From Haematococcus lacustris (taxonomy: Eukaryota > Chlorophyta > Chlorophyceae > Chlamydomonadales > Haematococcaceae), in contig JASKMD010000155.1 in the NCBI GenBank assembly GCA_030144725.1, forward strand, positions 728,809 through 792,808: a DNA stretch of 64,000 nt, written 5' to 3'. Every line of letters starts with the position of its first letter. Within the stretch, counting starts at the first letter, position 1. Under the pieces are notes generated by a model. The model ran no database searches. It was not told where the DNA came from and saw only the letters and a list, made by a program, of their open reading frames with translations. Made by a program: the position numbers and the translations under genes. Below are positions 41,701 through 50,840 of the stretch, in pieces.

Positions 41701-44700
41701 CCTGCTGGGCAGCAGCAGCCCCGCCACCCCCTCTCCCCTGTCCGCTACTCAGGCTCCTGCTGGTGGAGGCACCCCGCAGCCCCGTGCTGCTGCTGCTCCT
41801 GCTGCTGCTGCTCCTGCTGCCACGGATGAAGCTCCTACTACAGTGGTTGTGTCAGCAGCAGCAGCAGCAGCAGCAGCGGAAACCAGGCCGGTGTTTCGGT
41901 TTGGAGGGCCTCGTGATGACGACGTGGCGCAGGCGGTGGCGGCGGCTATGCGAGCAGCTGCAGCTGGCCCTGCGCTGCTGCCCTCCTCAACCGCCATCCC
42001 TGTCTTCAAGTTTGGGGCCAGGGCTGCGCAGCCAGCAGGCAGTGGGGCAGGCGGTGGGGCACCAGCCACTGGAAGAGCAGGGGCAGCAGGGGCAGGGGCA
42101 GCAGGGGCAGGGGCAGAGGGGAAGGGGCAGAGGAGCATCAGGGGGGAGGCATCAGGCGGTGAGACAAGGTCACCAGGACCACTGGCTGCGATCACAGATC
42201 TACACAAGCTGGTGAGTTGGTGGGGGGTGGGCAGGGAGGGCAAGCTGGCCAGGCAGTGAGCTGGGGCGCTGCAAGGGTATGTCATCAGTGCCAGCAGGCA
42301 GTGTCTGAGTCAGGTGGGGGGGCAGGGTGTAGGCTGCAGGGGGCAGGAGGTGGGTGTTGGGGCGGGGTATGTGGGTACAGGGTCTGGGGGAGGAGGGTAG
42401 CTCAACACAGCACAGCCCTTGGTAGAGGGAGGCCCAGGTAGAGGGAGAGCTGTTGCCTACCTGGGCCTCCCTCTACCAAGGTTGCCTTGATAGCCAGTGG
42501 CTTCATGGCAGCCAGGCTTAGTCAGCCAGGCTCCTCAGCCAGGCTGGAGGCGGGGGACCAGGGCCGCAGCAAGGGCCTGCCGATGAGCAAGAGCTGAAAC
42601 TAAAGTTAGAGGAAGTTAGGAAGCCCGGTGCAGCTGCTCTGCCCTGTGTGCTGCCTTGTGAGCTGCCTCCCTGTGTGCCTTCCTGTGTGTGCTGACCGGC
42701 TGCTGCCCCGCAGGTAGCCCAGGCCGCCGCAGTGCCCCTGCCTGACGATGATGACGCTGACGAGGCGGTGGACCACATGGCTGGCGGCCTGGACAGCACC
42801 CCACCACCTGCTGCCGCCCCCCCCAAGAAACAGGCAAGGGTGGGCAGGACTGTTTTCATACACACTGTACGTCAGGGGCGGATGGTATGTCATGTGCTGG
42901 CTCCTGTCATGCTCCCCCTCCCCCCTCCCCCCTCCCCCCTCCCCGCTCCGCCCTCCCCCCTCCCCCCTCCCCCCTCCCCCTCACAGCCTTGATATGCGCA
43001 ATGTGCTCCCTGCAGCCCGGCAACCACACAAACGAGACGGCCCCCTTCACTATGGCAGCAGCAGCAGCAGCAGCACCGCCCCCTGCTGCTGACCCCAGCC
43101 CCCCCACTGCATCCGGCTGGGGTGCTGCTTTCCTGTCCCACAACCAAGCAGCCTTCTCAGCCGCCAGCAAAGCCGTGAAACAGGAGATCAGCCAGGCCAG
43201 CACCCCCGCCACCGCACCCAGTCTCAGCTTTGGATCCAAAACAGGCAACGCCGGCAGCAAAGAAACTGGCACCGGGAGCAACCCCTTCTCCTTTGGCACC
43301 ACCACACCAGCCCCTCCTGCAGCTTCACCTGTGTTAGGCTCGAGCCTGGCCGCAAAGAATGAGCCTCCACACAGCAACTCCACTGCAGCAGCAGCAGCAG
43401 CAGCAGCAGGGGGGCCCCCCAGTGCACCCCCCACAATCCCAGGGTTCACGTTTGGTGCCCCTGCCGCCGGGAATGACCTCACAGGGAGGGGCCCACCCCC
43501 TGCTGCTCCTGCAGTCCTCGCCAGCACCAGTGCTAGTGGCTTGGTGGTCGGGGCCACCACACCCGCAACCACCCCAGCCCCCAGCCCCACACCCACACTC
43601 CCACCAACCACCCAACAGACTCGGCCCCAACTTGCAACTGCCAAGCCGTTCAGCGCCAAGATCTTCTCCACCTTCTCGGCCCCCTCCTCCTCCTCCTCCC
43701 CCTCACCTGCCTTTGCCCCTGACCCCGGCCCCACCCCACCTGATGTGACACCTGCAGTGGCCCCAGCCCCCACCACCACACAGCCAGCCCTCGCCCCCTC
43801 CACGTTCTCCATGTCCTCCACCTACCCCGCACCCGCACCCTCACCCAGCCCTGCCTTCACCTTTGGCGCCACCCCTGCCATCACCCCTCCCTTTGGCTCT
43901 GCCACCTTTCAGTCAGACCAGGCCCAGCCTGCCCCACAGCCCTTTGCCTTCGGCGGCAGCAGCTTCAGCACTACCCAATCCCAGGGGCCCAGCCACCTGA
44001 GCAGCCAGCAGCAGGCTGTAGCAGCACCTGCAGGCAGGGGTTCTGTGTTTGGTTCAGCAACCCAGCAACCATCCACACCGCCTCTTGCTGCCTCTGGCTT
44101 TCTCTTTGGTGCACAAACCGCCACAGGTGCAGCCTCAGCGACAGCCGCAGAAGCGACAGCCGCAGCAAACCCAGCCAGCACATCGCCCTTTGGCTCGTCG
44201 ACACCAGTGTTTGGGGCTCAGCCCGTGGCGCCTGCCACCGCGGCAACGCCCGCTGCCGGCGTACACGTCGGAACCGGAGCCGGCGCAAACATTTTCGGGA
44301 CGCCGGCCGGATTCGGTGCACCGGCGGGCTTCCTGTTCGGACAGCAAGCGCCACCCAGTGTTTCGCCCTTTGGCGGTGGGGCATTTGGTTCAGGTCTTGG
44401 ACAATTGGGCGGATCCACGCCCAGCCCGGCGCCGACTGGCTTTGGCGGCCTCTCCACACCGCCCACGTTTGGCCAGGCGGCGGGGACAGCTCCATCCGGC
44501 GGAGCCGGGTCTTCGCCATTCACGTTTGGCGCGCCGAGCGGCTCCTCCATGCAGCCAACCGCTTCCTCGTTTCCGCAACCGGCGTTCGGAAGCACCCCAT
44601 CGCCTGCTCCAACGGATATGACCAGTGGTGGCGGGCCATCAGCGGCGGCGGGCGGGGGGTTTACAATGGGAGCAGGCGGGGAAGCGGGGGTAAGGCGGAA

Positions 44701-44722
44701 GCTCAAAGCTAAGCGGCACTGA
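35701..44722 (+). CDS. FG-repeat nucleoporin (NUP1/NUP136 or Nup153-like)
   Basis: Nuclear-pore basket-type FG protein. The first exon (ATG 35,701) begins MANGEEERGAGGKARRTPRS and holds a possible amphipathic helix (LFGILRSPLRAAAQAVRAVL), as in membrane-tethered basket nups. Well-phased exons: 36034-36248, 36335-~37000, ~37540-38096, 38562-38857, 39062-39124 (ADQGITDTARYIMQTLDSMA, a motif also seen in plant NUP1), 39599-39839, ~41124-42211 (FRFGG, FKFGA), 42714-42833 or 42839, and 43016-44722. The last exon (568 codons) is packed with FG motifs (SFGS, FSFGTT, FTFGAP, VFGSAT, FLFGAQ, FLFGQQ, GFGGL) and ends in the basic tail RRKLKAKRH. The exon from ~41.1 kb could instead start a separate gene at the ATG at 41,177. 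Joints at 36.9-37.5 and 39.8-41.1 kb are unresolved. The donor near 42,834 may be GC. Confidence 0.75.
39849..39958 (+). repeat. Interstitial telomere-like tract (TTAGGG/TTTGGG)
   Basis: About 110 bases of GGGTTA units, five or more perfect, mixed with GGGTTT and other variants. It starts right after the donor of the exon ending at 39,839. TTAGGG is the telomere repeat of some Chlamydomonadales. Confidence 0.85.
40196..40850. repeat. 27-bp minisatellite, ~24 copies
   Basis: Unit AGCAGCTTCTCCCTCCACATCATCATC (written as AGCAGCTTCTCCC plus TCCACATCATCATC). It is almost perfectly conserved; one copy has CTCC for TTCT. Because 27 is divisible by three, both strands stay open (Ser-Ala-Ser-Pro-Thr or Asp-Val-Glu-Gly-Glu repeats). 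It probably lies in an intron of the nucleoporin gene; a coding role cannot be excluded. Confidence 0.9.
42417..42481. repeat. Perfect 25-bp inverted repeat, 15-base loop
   Basis: 42,417-42,441 pairs perfectly with 42,457-42,481, with loop 42,442-42,456. It lies in the nucleoporin intron 42,212-42,713. The arm sequence GGTAGAGGGAGGCCCAGGTA is partly repeated in the loop. Confidence 0.9.
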
Positions 44723-45069
44723 GCAAGGCTGTTGACTCACCGCCACAGGCAGTTGGACTAAGACTGAGCCGTATGAAATGCGTTGCATGGCAGCATTGTT
44801 GGAGGTTGAGGTGAGTGTGACGTGAAGTGACTAAGTGAAAAACATGCATCACACAGCTGGGCAAGGTTACACAACTCCAGTGCAGCGAGACACACGGATG
44901 ACGTCAGCCAGATGCCAGCTTGTCAACTCTCTGACGAGCTCGATAGCGTATGGCTTCCCCCTCAAGCTCTCGATCGTAGGGTGCGACTTTCCTGAGTAGA
45001 TCACTCGATTAGTCACCCGCTTAGTCAATAGCTACCACTAGTACTCGCTGGTAAGCTTGTAAGCTGTCT

Positions 45070-45126
45070 TACAACTGCAACTTTCGACGAGGTCATTGTC
45101 TATGGCTGTTGTCCTTATTGGTTCAC
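45070..45126 (+). repeat. 57-bp dispersed repeat, copy A
   Basis: Closely matches 48,291-48,347 in the same orientation (core ACTGCAACTTTCGACGAGGT, then GGCTGTTGTCCTTA and GGTTCACAC), with a few substitutions. Confidence 0.75.
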
Positions 45127-45405
45127 ACAAGTTGTATAGTATAATGTCGGAGGCCGAGCTGTTACGGGAAAATAACGGTCGAGGCTGGTCGAGAGTTGCG
45201 GTAAACGTCGAGGCGCAGCCGAGATGTTTACGCAACTCGAGACCTGGCCGAGACTGTTATTTGGACGTGAACAGCGCTGGCCGAGACATTATGCGATATC
45301 CCTTTACATTACGGGTACCTTCTTTCTAGCTTTCTAGTTGTCGCGGCTAGCCTTGCCGTTACCTAAGCATCGCGCAGCTAACGCGAACACCTTTGAGTTG
45401 CAAGA

Positions 45406-45560
45406 CACTTTTCCCGTAATTTTGACCAAGGCTCGCACTTTTCCCGTAATTTTGACCAAGGCTCGCACTTTTCCCGTAATTTTGACCAAGGCTCGCACTT
45501 TTTCAGTAATTTTGACAAGGCCCGCACTTTTCCCGTAATTGTTGCAAGGCGCGCACTTTT
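45406..45560 (+). repeat. 30-bp tandem repeat, ~5 copies
   Basis: Unit begins CACTTTTCCCGTAATTTTGA and ends CCAAGGCTCG. The first three copies are identical and the last two are diverged. Confidence 0.9.
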
Positions 45561-45670
45561 CTCACTTTTCACTCCGGCCTGAGTTTGGTTCGAGTCCCAA
45601 GCTCTTGTCCCAGTCTTCATCGTAGTCGTAGCCATCATGCCCGACAGCTCATACACGGTCAGCAGCACCG

Positions 45671-47579
45671 ATGGACGATGAAGTGGATGACCAAAGCGAC
45701 CACGAGTCAGAAATCCCTCAATTCAACCTTCTTCTCCCTCCGCTCGAGGTCGCGACTGCATGTCTTGCGGCAGCAAGACTAGCAGGTGAGAACATTATTG
45801 TAACCGCGTTGACCATGGTAACCGCGTTGACCAGGCCTAACTTTGCATCTTGCTCCCAGTTGCAGCGGTCGCGGGTACCTACCGACCCACCGCATGGCTC
45901 AAGAGGCATCGGAGCCTCGTCGTTCCGAGCGCCTATTTGGCAAAGCTGTCAGTGAGTAACAGCTATGCCCGTTGCAAAGCACCGTTGTTGAGTTTCACCA
46001 TTTTCCAATTTCCCGCTCCGCAGATGCTGTGGCTGCTGCAACACGCGAGGCAACGGAGCATGTGCTCCAGGAGTTTTTGCAGGACCCCAAGACCCCAAGG
46101 TTGGCTGTCCACAGCCGAGCAGCGCCAATCACGCTGAACAAGAACAAGAGTCAGCTGAACACCAGCTATAGCATGTTGGAAGCTGTTCTTGACAGTGGCA
46201 AAATCCATGGTGAGACATGTCCCTTGCCTTGCCCAGCCCCTCCCAGCTCTGCCCTGCCCTGCCCTGCCATCTCCTGCCCTGCCACGCCCTGGCATCTCCT
46301 GCCCTGCCACGCCCTGGCCTGCCCATGCATTCTTATCTGACTTCGCCTTACTTGCCCGCCCTGTTGTAGGGGGCGATGTTGCCCAACCACAAGCTTTGCG
46401 TGCCTTGAAGCCGTTTTCGCCACCCGCCCTACAACTTATGAGGAGTGGTGCAGCCATCTATACAAGTGCTACATGACTGACTACAAGCTGTTGTGCATGG
46501 TGTTGTGCACCTTGGCTACTGGTAAGCGCTGTTTGCTTTGTTTGCCAAGCTTGTCATGCTTACATGTCTACATGTCTTACACACACTCACCCTCACACGT
46601 TGCGCTGCTGCAGGTTACCGCAAGGCCAATGATGGTGGCAAGTACAGTGCAGAATCTTTGCGCCAGCGGATGTCCCTTGCCCGCATGTTGCGGGGAGAGC
46701 ATCATGTCGTCCAAACTGCCAAGAATGACATGGCACCAATCCTCGTGCCTGATGACTTGATAGGTTCCAGTGGCCGCTTTGCTTTGATGTGAATGGTCAT
46801 CGATAGTCATCACAAGACTGCTTTCAAGGCAGGAGAGGTGAGGACTGCCCTCCCACGCCCTGCCCAGCCACGCCCTGCCCTGCCACGCCCTACCACGCCC
46901 TGCCCTGCCCTGCCACGCCCTGCCCAGCCACGCCTCGCCCCATGCCTTGACCTGCCCCAGTCCCATTATCCTTTCACATAGTAAGCATGTGTTATGCTTT
47001 CTGTAGGTGACTCACACTCGCAAGCGTGCTGGAATTGTCACTGAGGATGACCTGGTGAAAGCTGCCCACCACATCAACCGCAATCGAGCTTGGGGGCGCC
47101 CACCGCAGGAACCTCCGAGCCCATGGCACCCCCTGTTGCCACCATCCCGTCAGCCACCCCGGCCACCACCCTCAGCTGGCATTTCCTAGCTCCATGCCTG
47201 GCAACTACCAACCCGCTGGCCACCCGTCGGGCCCTTCTAGCTAGCCTATGCTCATGCCAGCTTCCCCCCGGGAAGCTATCCGCCAAGCAGCTACCAGCCT
47301 CCTAGCTACCCTACGGGCAGCTATTTGCTGGCACCAGCCTGCCACGCCTAAAGCTACGTGCCTGATCCCCCTGATCCCCATCCCCATGGCTGGGTTGCTC
47401 CTTGGCATCACAGCTTTGCAGGACCGTCCAGCAGCTTGCAGCTGCAGCCAGCACCGTGGCCGTGCATCCCCACTGCCCCCTGGATTGAAGTGGCGCAACG
47501 GCTGCATGATTTACACGCCCACGAGGCTGCTGGAAAGGCGTTGAAGATGAAACTTCTAGCTGTTGCAGCCGCGATCTAG
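45671..47579 (+). pseudogene. Decayed multi-exon gene of unknown family
   Basis: Several exon-like blocks with splice signals: 45,671-45,785 (starts MDDEVDDQSDHESEIPQFNL); about 45,862-45,956 (YRPTAWLKRHRSLVVPSAYL); about 46,024-46,210 (ATREATEHVLQEFLQDPKTP, then LNTSYSMLEAVLDSGKIHG); about 46,400-46,521 (TTYEEWCSHLYKCYMTDYKL); 46,614-46,763 (GYRKANDGGKYSAESLRQRM); about 46,796-46,838 with 47,007-47,108 (VTHTRKRAGIVTEDDLVKAA). A Pro/Tyr-rich tail (SFPPGSYPPSSYQPPSYP) follows. Adjacent blocks do not join in one frame. A TGA at 46,790-46,792 separates two blocks in the same frame, and a TAA interrupts the tail near 47,350. Introns carry CCCTG tracts. I do not recognise it; an old transposable-element gene is possible. 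Confidence 0.4.
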
Positions 47580-47616
47580 TTGCATAGTGGCTCGTAATTG
47601 TATCCTTGCGTGGGGG

Positions 47617-47745
47617 CGTGGGTAGCGCTCCCTACAGGTTGAATGCCGTAATTCCTAGTAAAGGCGTGGATTATCAGATTGTGGGTAAGGGCAGCGCTCC
47701 TACAGCAGGTTGAGTGCCGTAATCCCTAATAAAGGCGAGATAACC
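47617..47745 (+). repeat. Imperfect tandem duplication (~65 bp x 2)
   Basis: Two copies beginning GCAGCGCTCC or GTAGCGCTCC and containing TGCCGTAAT(T/C)CCTA and TAAAGGCG, about 65 bases apart. Confidence 0.65.
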
Positions 47746-47839
47746 TTCAGATAATCCCTGTACCTCTGGATAATCTGAATTTTACGAGTATATAACGATT
47801 TGTGATTTTCTCGTAATGGAAAGGGATGTACATATAACC

Positions 47840-49251
47840 TCCCTGAATCTCATCTTCGCTCAGCATCCTCCTGGTGTAGAGCCAGGTTAGGTATCATGCA
47901 TTGTGCCTAGGCCTCACCGCAATCCCATAATCATGCTTTGACCATCCACATCAGCACTTCAGGTCATCTGTTTCTGTTGGCCCAGCTGGTACTTAGCTGC
48001 AAGGTGGACCTCACGTTCCTGTACTTTGTGAGACCGAGTGATTCATTCGGCATTGTTCCTTCCCCTCCTCCCCCAGCCCCCTGCTCTGCCCCTCCCCCAG
48101 CCCCCATATCCCTTGCCCCCTCTCTTATCCCTCTTTACCCAGCCCCCCTCCTGCCCCTACTCACCTGCTGCCCTCCCCACCCCCCCTCCTTCCACGTTCA
48201 CGGCCGCTGCGGCAGAGAGACGACCAGCAGCGACCCCCCTGCCCTGCTGCCCGGGGGGCTGATGCCTGTCAGCCTGTCCTCCAGCCTCATAACTGCAACT
48301 TTCGACGAGGTCGGTGTTTAGGGCTGTTGTCCTTACTGGTTCACACCGCTGAGCCGCCAGCCTGCTTACCAGCGTGACATGACTGCTGTGCAGACATGAC
48401 CGCGAACCTCCAGCCTCAGTGAAGGGGGCTCCAGGCCCAGCAGGCTCAGCCCCTCCTGGCCCCCCTGCCCCTGCTGCTCCTCCCCCAGCTCCTCTCCCCG
48501 TCCCCAAGGCTGGCTTGAGGGCTAGGAGTGGCTGCAGTGGCTGGACATGCCAAACTGGCCGCTGTCCAACAGAGCATCTGGGGTGGCAGCGGCAGGTGGG
48601 GGCCCAGGGGGCGCCTCCCTGGCTGCCCGCCCTGCGAGGGGCACATGGCGGGGTGGTGGGGGCCCCAGGCATGGTGCTGGGGCTGGGCTGGTTGGCTGAG
48701 GGTGCTGGGAGTGAGGTGGGGGGGGGCCAGCAGGGGGGAGGCGGCAAGTGCGGGCTGAGGGGGAGCGCAGGAGGGAGCGCAGCCAGACCCGTGCCGCTGC
48801 GGCCTTTGCTGGGCAGGTAGGGGCTGGAGGGGGGCTGGCAGCTGCTGATGGGCCAGGGGCAAGGCCGGCTGCTGGGTCTCCTGGCCAAACCTGGGGGCGG
48901 GGGCGGGGGAGGCTGGGTGTGTGTGTGGTGATTGGGTGTTGGGCCACACAGGGCTTGATAAGGCCTAGGTGTCCAGGCTGGCAGGGCGAGGGGAGCCTAA
49001 TGCTGCATGCCAAGGCTCTTGTGGGAGCAGGCTGAGAGAATGTGGCCATTCCCAGTGTTTGAAAGTGTGTTCAAGGTAGACATGATGTGTTGGGCTGCAT
49101 GGGGTCTCCATGTCCGTCACTTTTGCATGTGCTGCTGGGGTCTGCATGTTGGCCAACCAGCAGTAGGAACAGCAGCAGCAGTGTCGGGCAGTCCATCTGA
49201 TTCTCAATAGGCAGGCAATCAGTGCAGTCATGAGCAGCCAGGGGCGCTGGT
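47840..49251. other. C/G-rich intergenic region, no supported gene
   Basis: Pro-rich open frames on the minus strand and Gly-rich frames on the plus strand reflect CCCC-biased DNA, without motifs or consistent splice phases. The second copy of the 57-bp dispersed repeat is at 48,291-48,347. Confidence 0.4.
48291..48347 (+). repeat. 57-bp dispersed repeat, copy B
   Basis: See copy A at 45,070. Substitutions include GGTGTTTA for TTGTCTAT. It is flanked on the left by a GCCTGTCCTCCAGCCTC run rather than the unique sequence of copy A. Confidence 0.75.
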
Positions 49252-49599
49252 CTAGGAACAGCAGCAGTCGAAAAGGCAGTTTGCACCAGCTCCCATGGGT
49301 AGGTACTGGCCCTCCTCACTCGTTCTGGGGTCACTCTCCGAAGTGCTCGTAGATTCGCGGCTGCCCCCTGGGGGGTCGTAGCGATGCCGAGGATAGTGCA
49401 TTGGGTTGACTACAGGCGGTGGCTGATCACGGTGTAGGGGCTCCTTAGAATAGGGATGAAACAGTATGTTCACATCCATTTGAAATAAAAAGCGCCGCAA
49501 CGGCTGGTACAGTTGGGTAATCAGTGCCAAGGTAGTGTTGATAAGGATCCAACTACGTACAGGCGACGGGTAGCCAGCTACAGCAACAAAACCCAACAC
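49252..49599 (-). CDS. Possible short gene or last exon, unknown
   Basis: A 115-codon frame with better codon texture than its surroundings. It has a hydrophobic/amphipathic start (SWILINTTLALITQLYQPLR), then SKEPLHRDQPPPVVNPMHYP, an acidic Ser-rich stretch and a Cys-rich end (CLFDCCCS). Its only early ATG (49,480-49,478) would give about 75 aa; otherwise upstream exons lie beyond the GGGTGT array at 49,620. No family was recognised. Confidence 0.3.
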   Translation of the reverse strand: MLGFVAVAGYPSPVRSWILINTTLALITQLYQPLRRFLFQMDVNILFHPYSKEPLHRDQPPPVVNPMHYPRHRYDPPGGSRESTSTSESDPRTSEEGQYLPMGAGANCLFDCCCS

Positions 49600-49619
49600 T
49601 ATGAACTAAACCTTTCACT

Positions 49620-50388
49620 GGGTGTGGGTGTGGGTGTGGGTGTGGGTGTGGGTGTGGGTGTGGGTGTGGGTGTGGGTGTGGGTGTGGGTGTGGGTGTGGG
49701 TGTGGGTGTGGGTGTGGGTGTGGGTGTGGGTGTGGGTGTGGGTGTGGGTGTGGGTGTGGGTGTGGGTGTGGGTGTGGGTGTGGGTGTGGGTGTGGGTGTG
49801 GGTGTGGGTGTGGGTGTGGGTGTGGGTGTGGGTGTGGGTGTGGGTGTGGGTGTGGGTGTGGGTGTGGGTGTGGGTGTGGGTGTGGGTGTGGGTGTGGGTG
49901 TGGGTGTGGGTGTGGGTGTGGGTGTGGGTGTGGGTGTGGGTGTGGGTGTGGGTGTGGGTGTGGGTGTGGGTGTGGGTGTGGGTGTGGGTGTGGGTGTGGG
50001 TGTGGGTGTGGGTGTGGGTGTGGGTGTGGGTGTGGGTGTGGGTGTGGGTGTGGGTGTGGGTGTGGGTGTGGGTGTGGGTGTGGGTGTGGGTGTGGGTGTG
50101 GGTGTGGGTGTGGGTGTGGGTGTGGGTGTGGGTGTGGGTGTGGGTGTGGGTGTGGGTGTGGGTGTGGGTGTGGGTGTGGGTGTGGGTGTGGGTGTGGGTG
50201 TGGGTGTGGGTGTGGGTGTGGGTGTGGGTGTGGGTGTGGGTGTGGGTGTGGGTGTGGGTGTGGGTGTGGGTGTGGGTGTGGGTGTGGGTGTGGGTGTGGG
50301 TGTGGGTGTGGGTGTGGGTGTGGGTGTGGGTGTGGGTGTGGGTGTGGGTGTGGGTGTGGGTGTGGGTGTGGGTGTGGGTGTGGGTGTG
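49620..50388. repeat. (GGGTGT)n hexanucleotide array
   Basis: About 128 copies of GGGTGT without a visible interruption. On the plus strand every four consecutive units form G3N3G3N3G3N3G3, the textbook G-quadruplex pattern. Long open frames (Gly-Val, Val-Trp or Pro-Thr repeats) are consequences of the repeat. Confidence 0.97.
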
Positions 50389-50840
50389 AGCAAGAGATTA
50401 AGAGGTTCGAGCTGCAGTGGCACCTGCATGCAGATTACCAACCCCACGTTGGGGCGTCCTGAAGTTCGACCTTGCCTCTTTATACTATGGCCTCGCAGCC
50501 TGTGTTTGATTACAACCTGAACTTATTCATTAGTGGGATGTAGTTTTAAAAGCTGGTTTTATAGGGGAGGGGAGGGCCACTGGGTGTGACCGAACCCTAC
50601 CGGATACTACCGGCGCTCCTTCAATGCATGATGAACAATGTCGGAAACACTATGCTGACAGCGCTCCATGTGACACTCGCCCGCAACTTCATCGCAGCCG
50701 TTCAGCAGTGGCCACCATTTGCATTCAGCACAAATTTAAATGTTGACGGAGGTCCAACTTGCACCCTATGACGGCTGTGACATACGTCGCTGACACGCAG
50801 TGGCGAAGCGTTCCAGTGTTTCCTAGCGAGGAGATATCTG

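Larger units (their letters stand above)
44723..45670. other. Intergenic, 0.95 kb
   Basis: Downstream of the nucleoporin gene. It contains one copy of a 57-bp dispersed repeat (45,070-45,126) and a 30-bp tandem repeat (45,406-45,560). No gene is supported. Confidence 0.4.

Noticed and set aside
45570..45610. GGTTCGAGTCCCA, resembling a tRNA T-loop
   Set aside because: No matching acceptor, D or anticodon stems could be found upstream.
48157..49049. Pro/Ala-rich minus-strand frames and Gly-rich plus-strand frames
   Set aside because: Low-complexity C-rich DNA; frames overlap each other and show no conserved motif or consistent splice phase.
49513..50520. Open frames of Gly-Val, Val-Trp and Pro-Thr repeats
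   Set aside because: Artefacts of the GGGTGT array; no start context, motif or splice partner.
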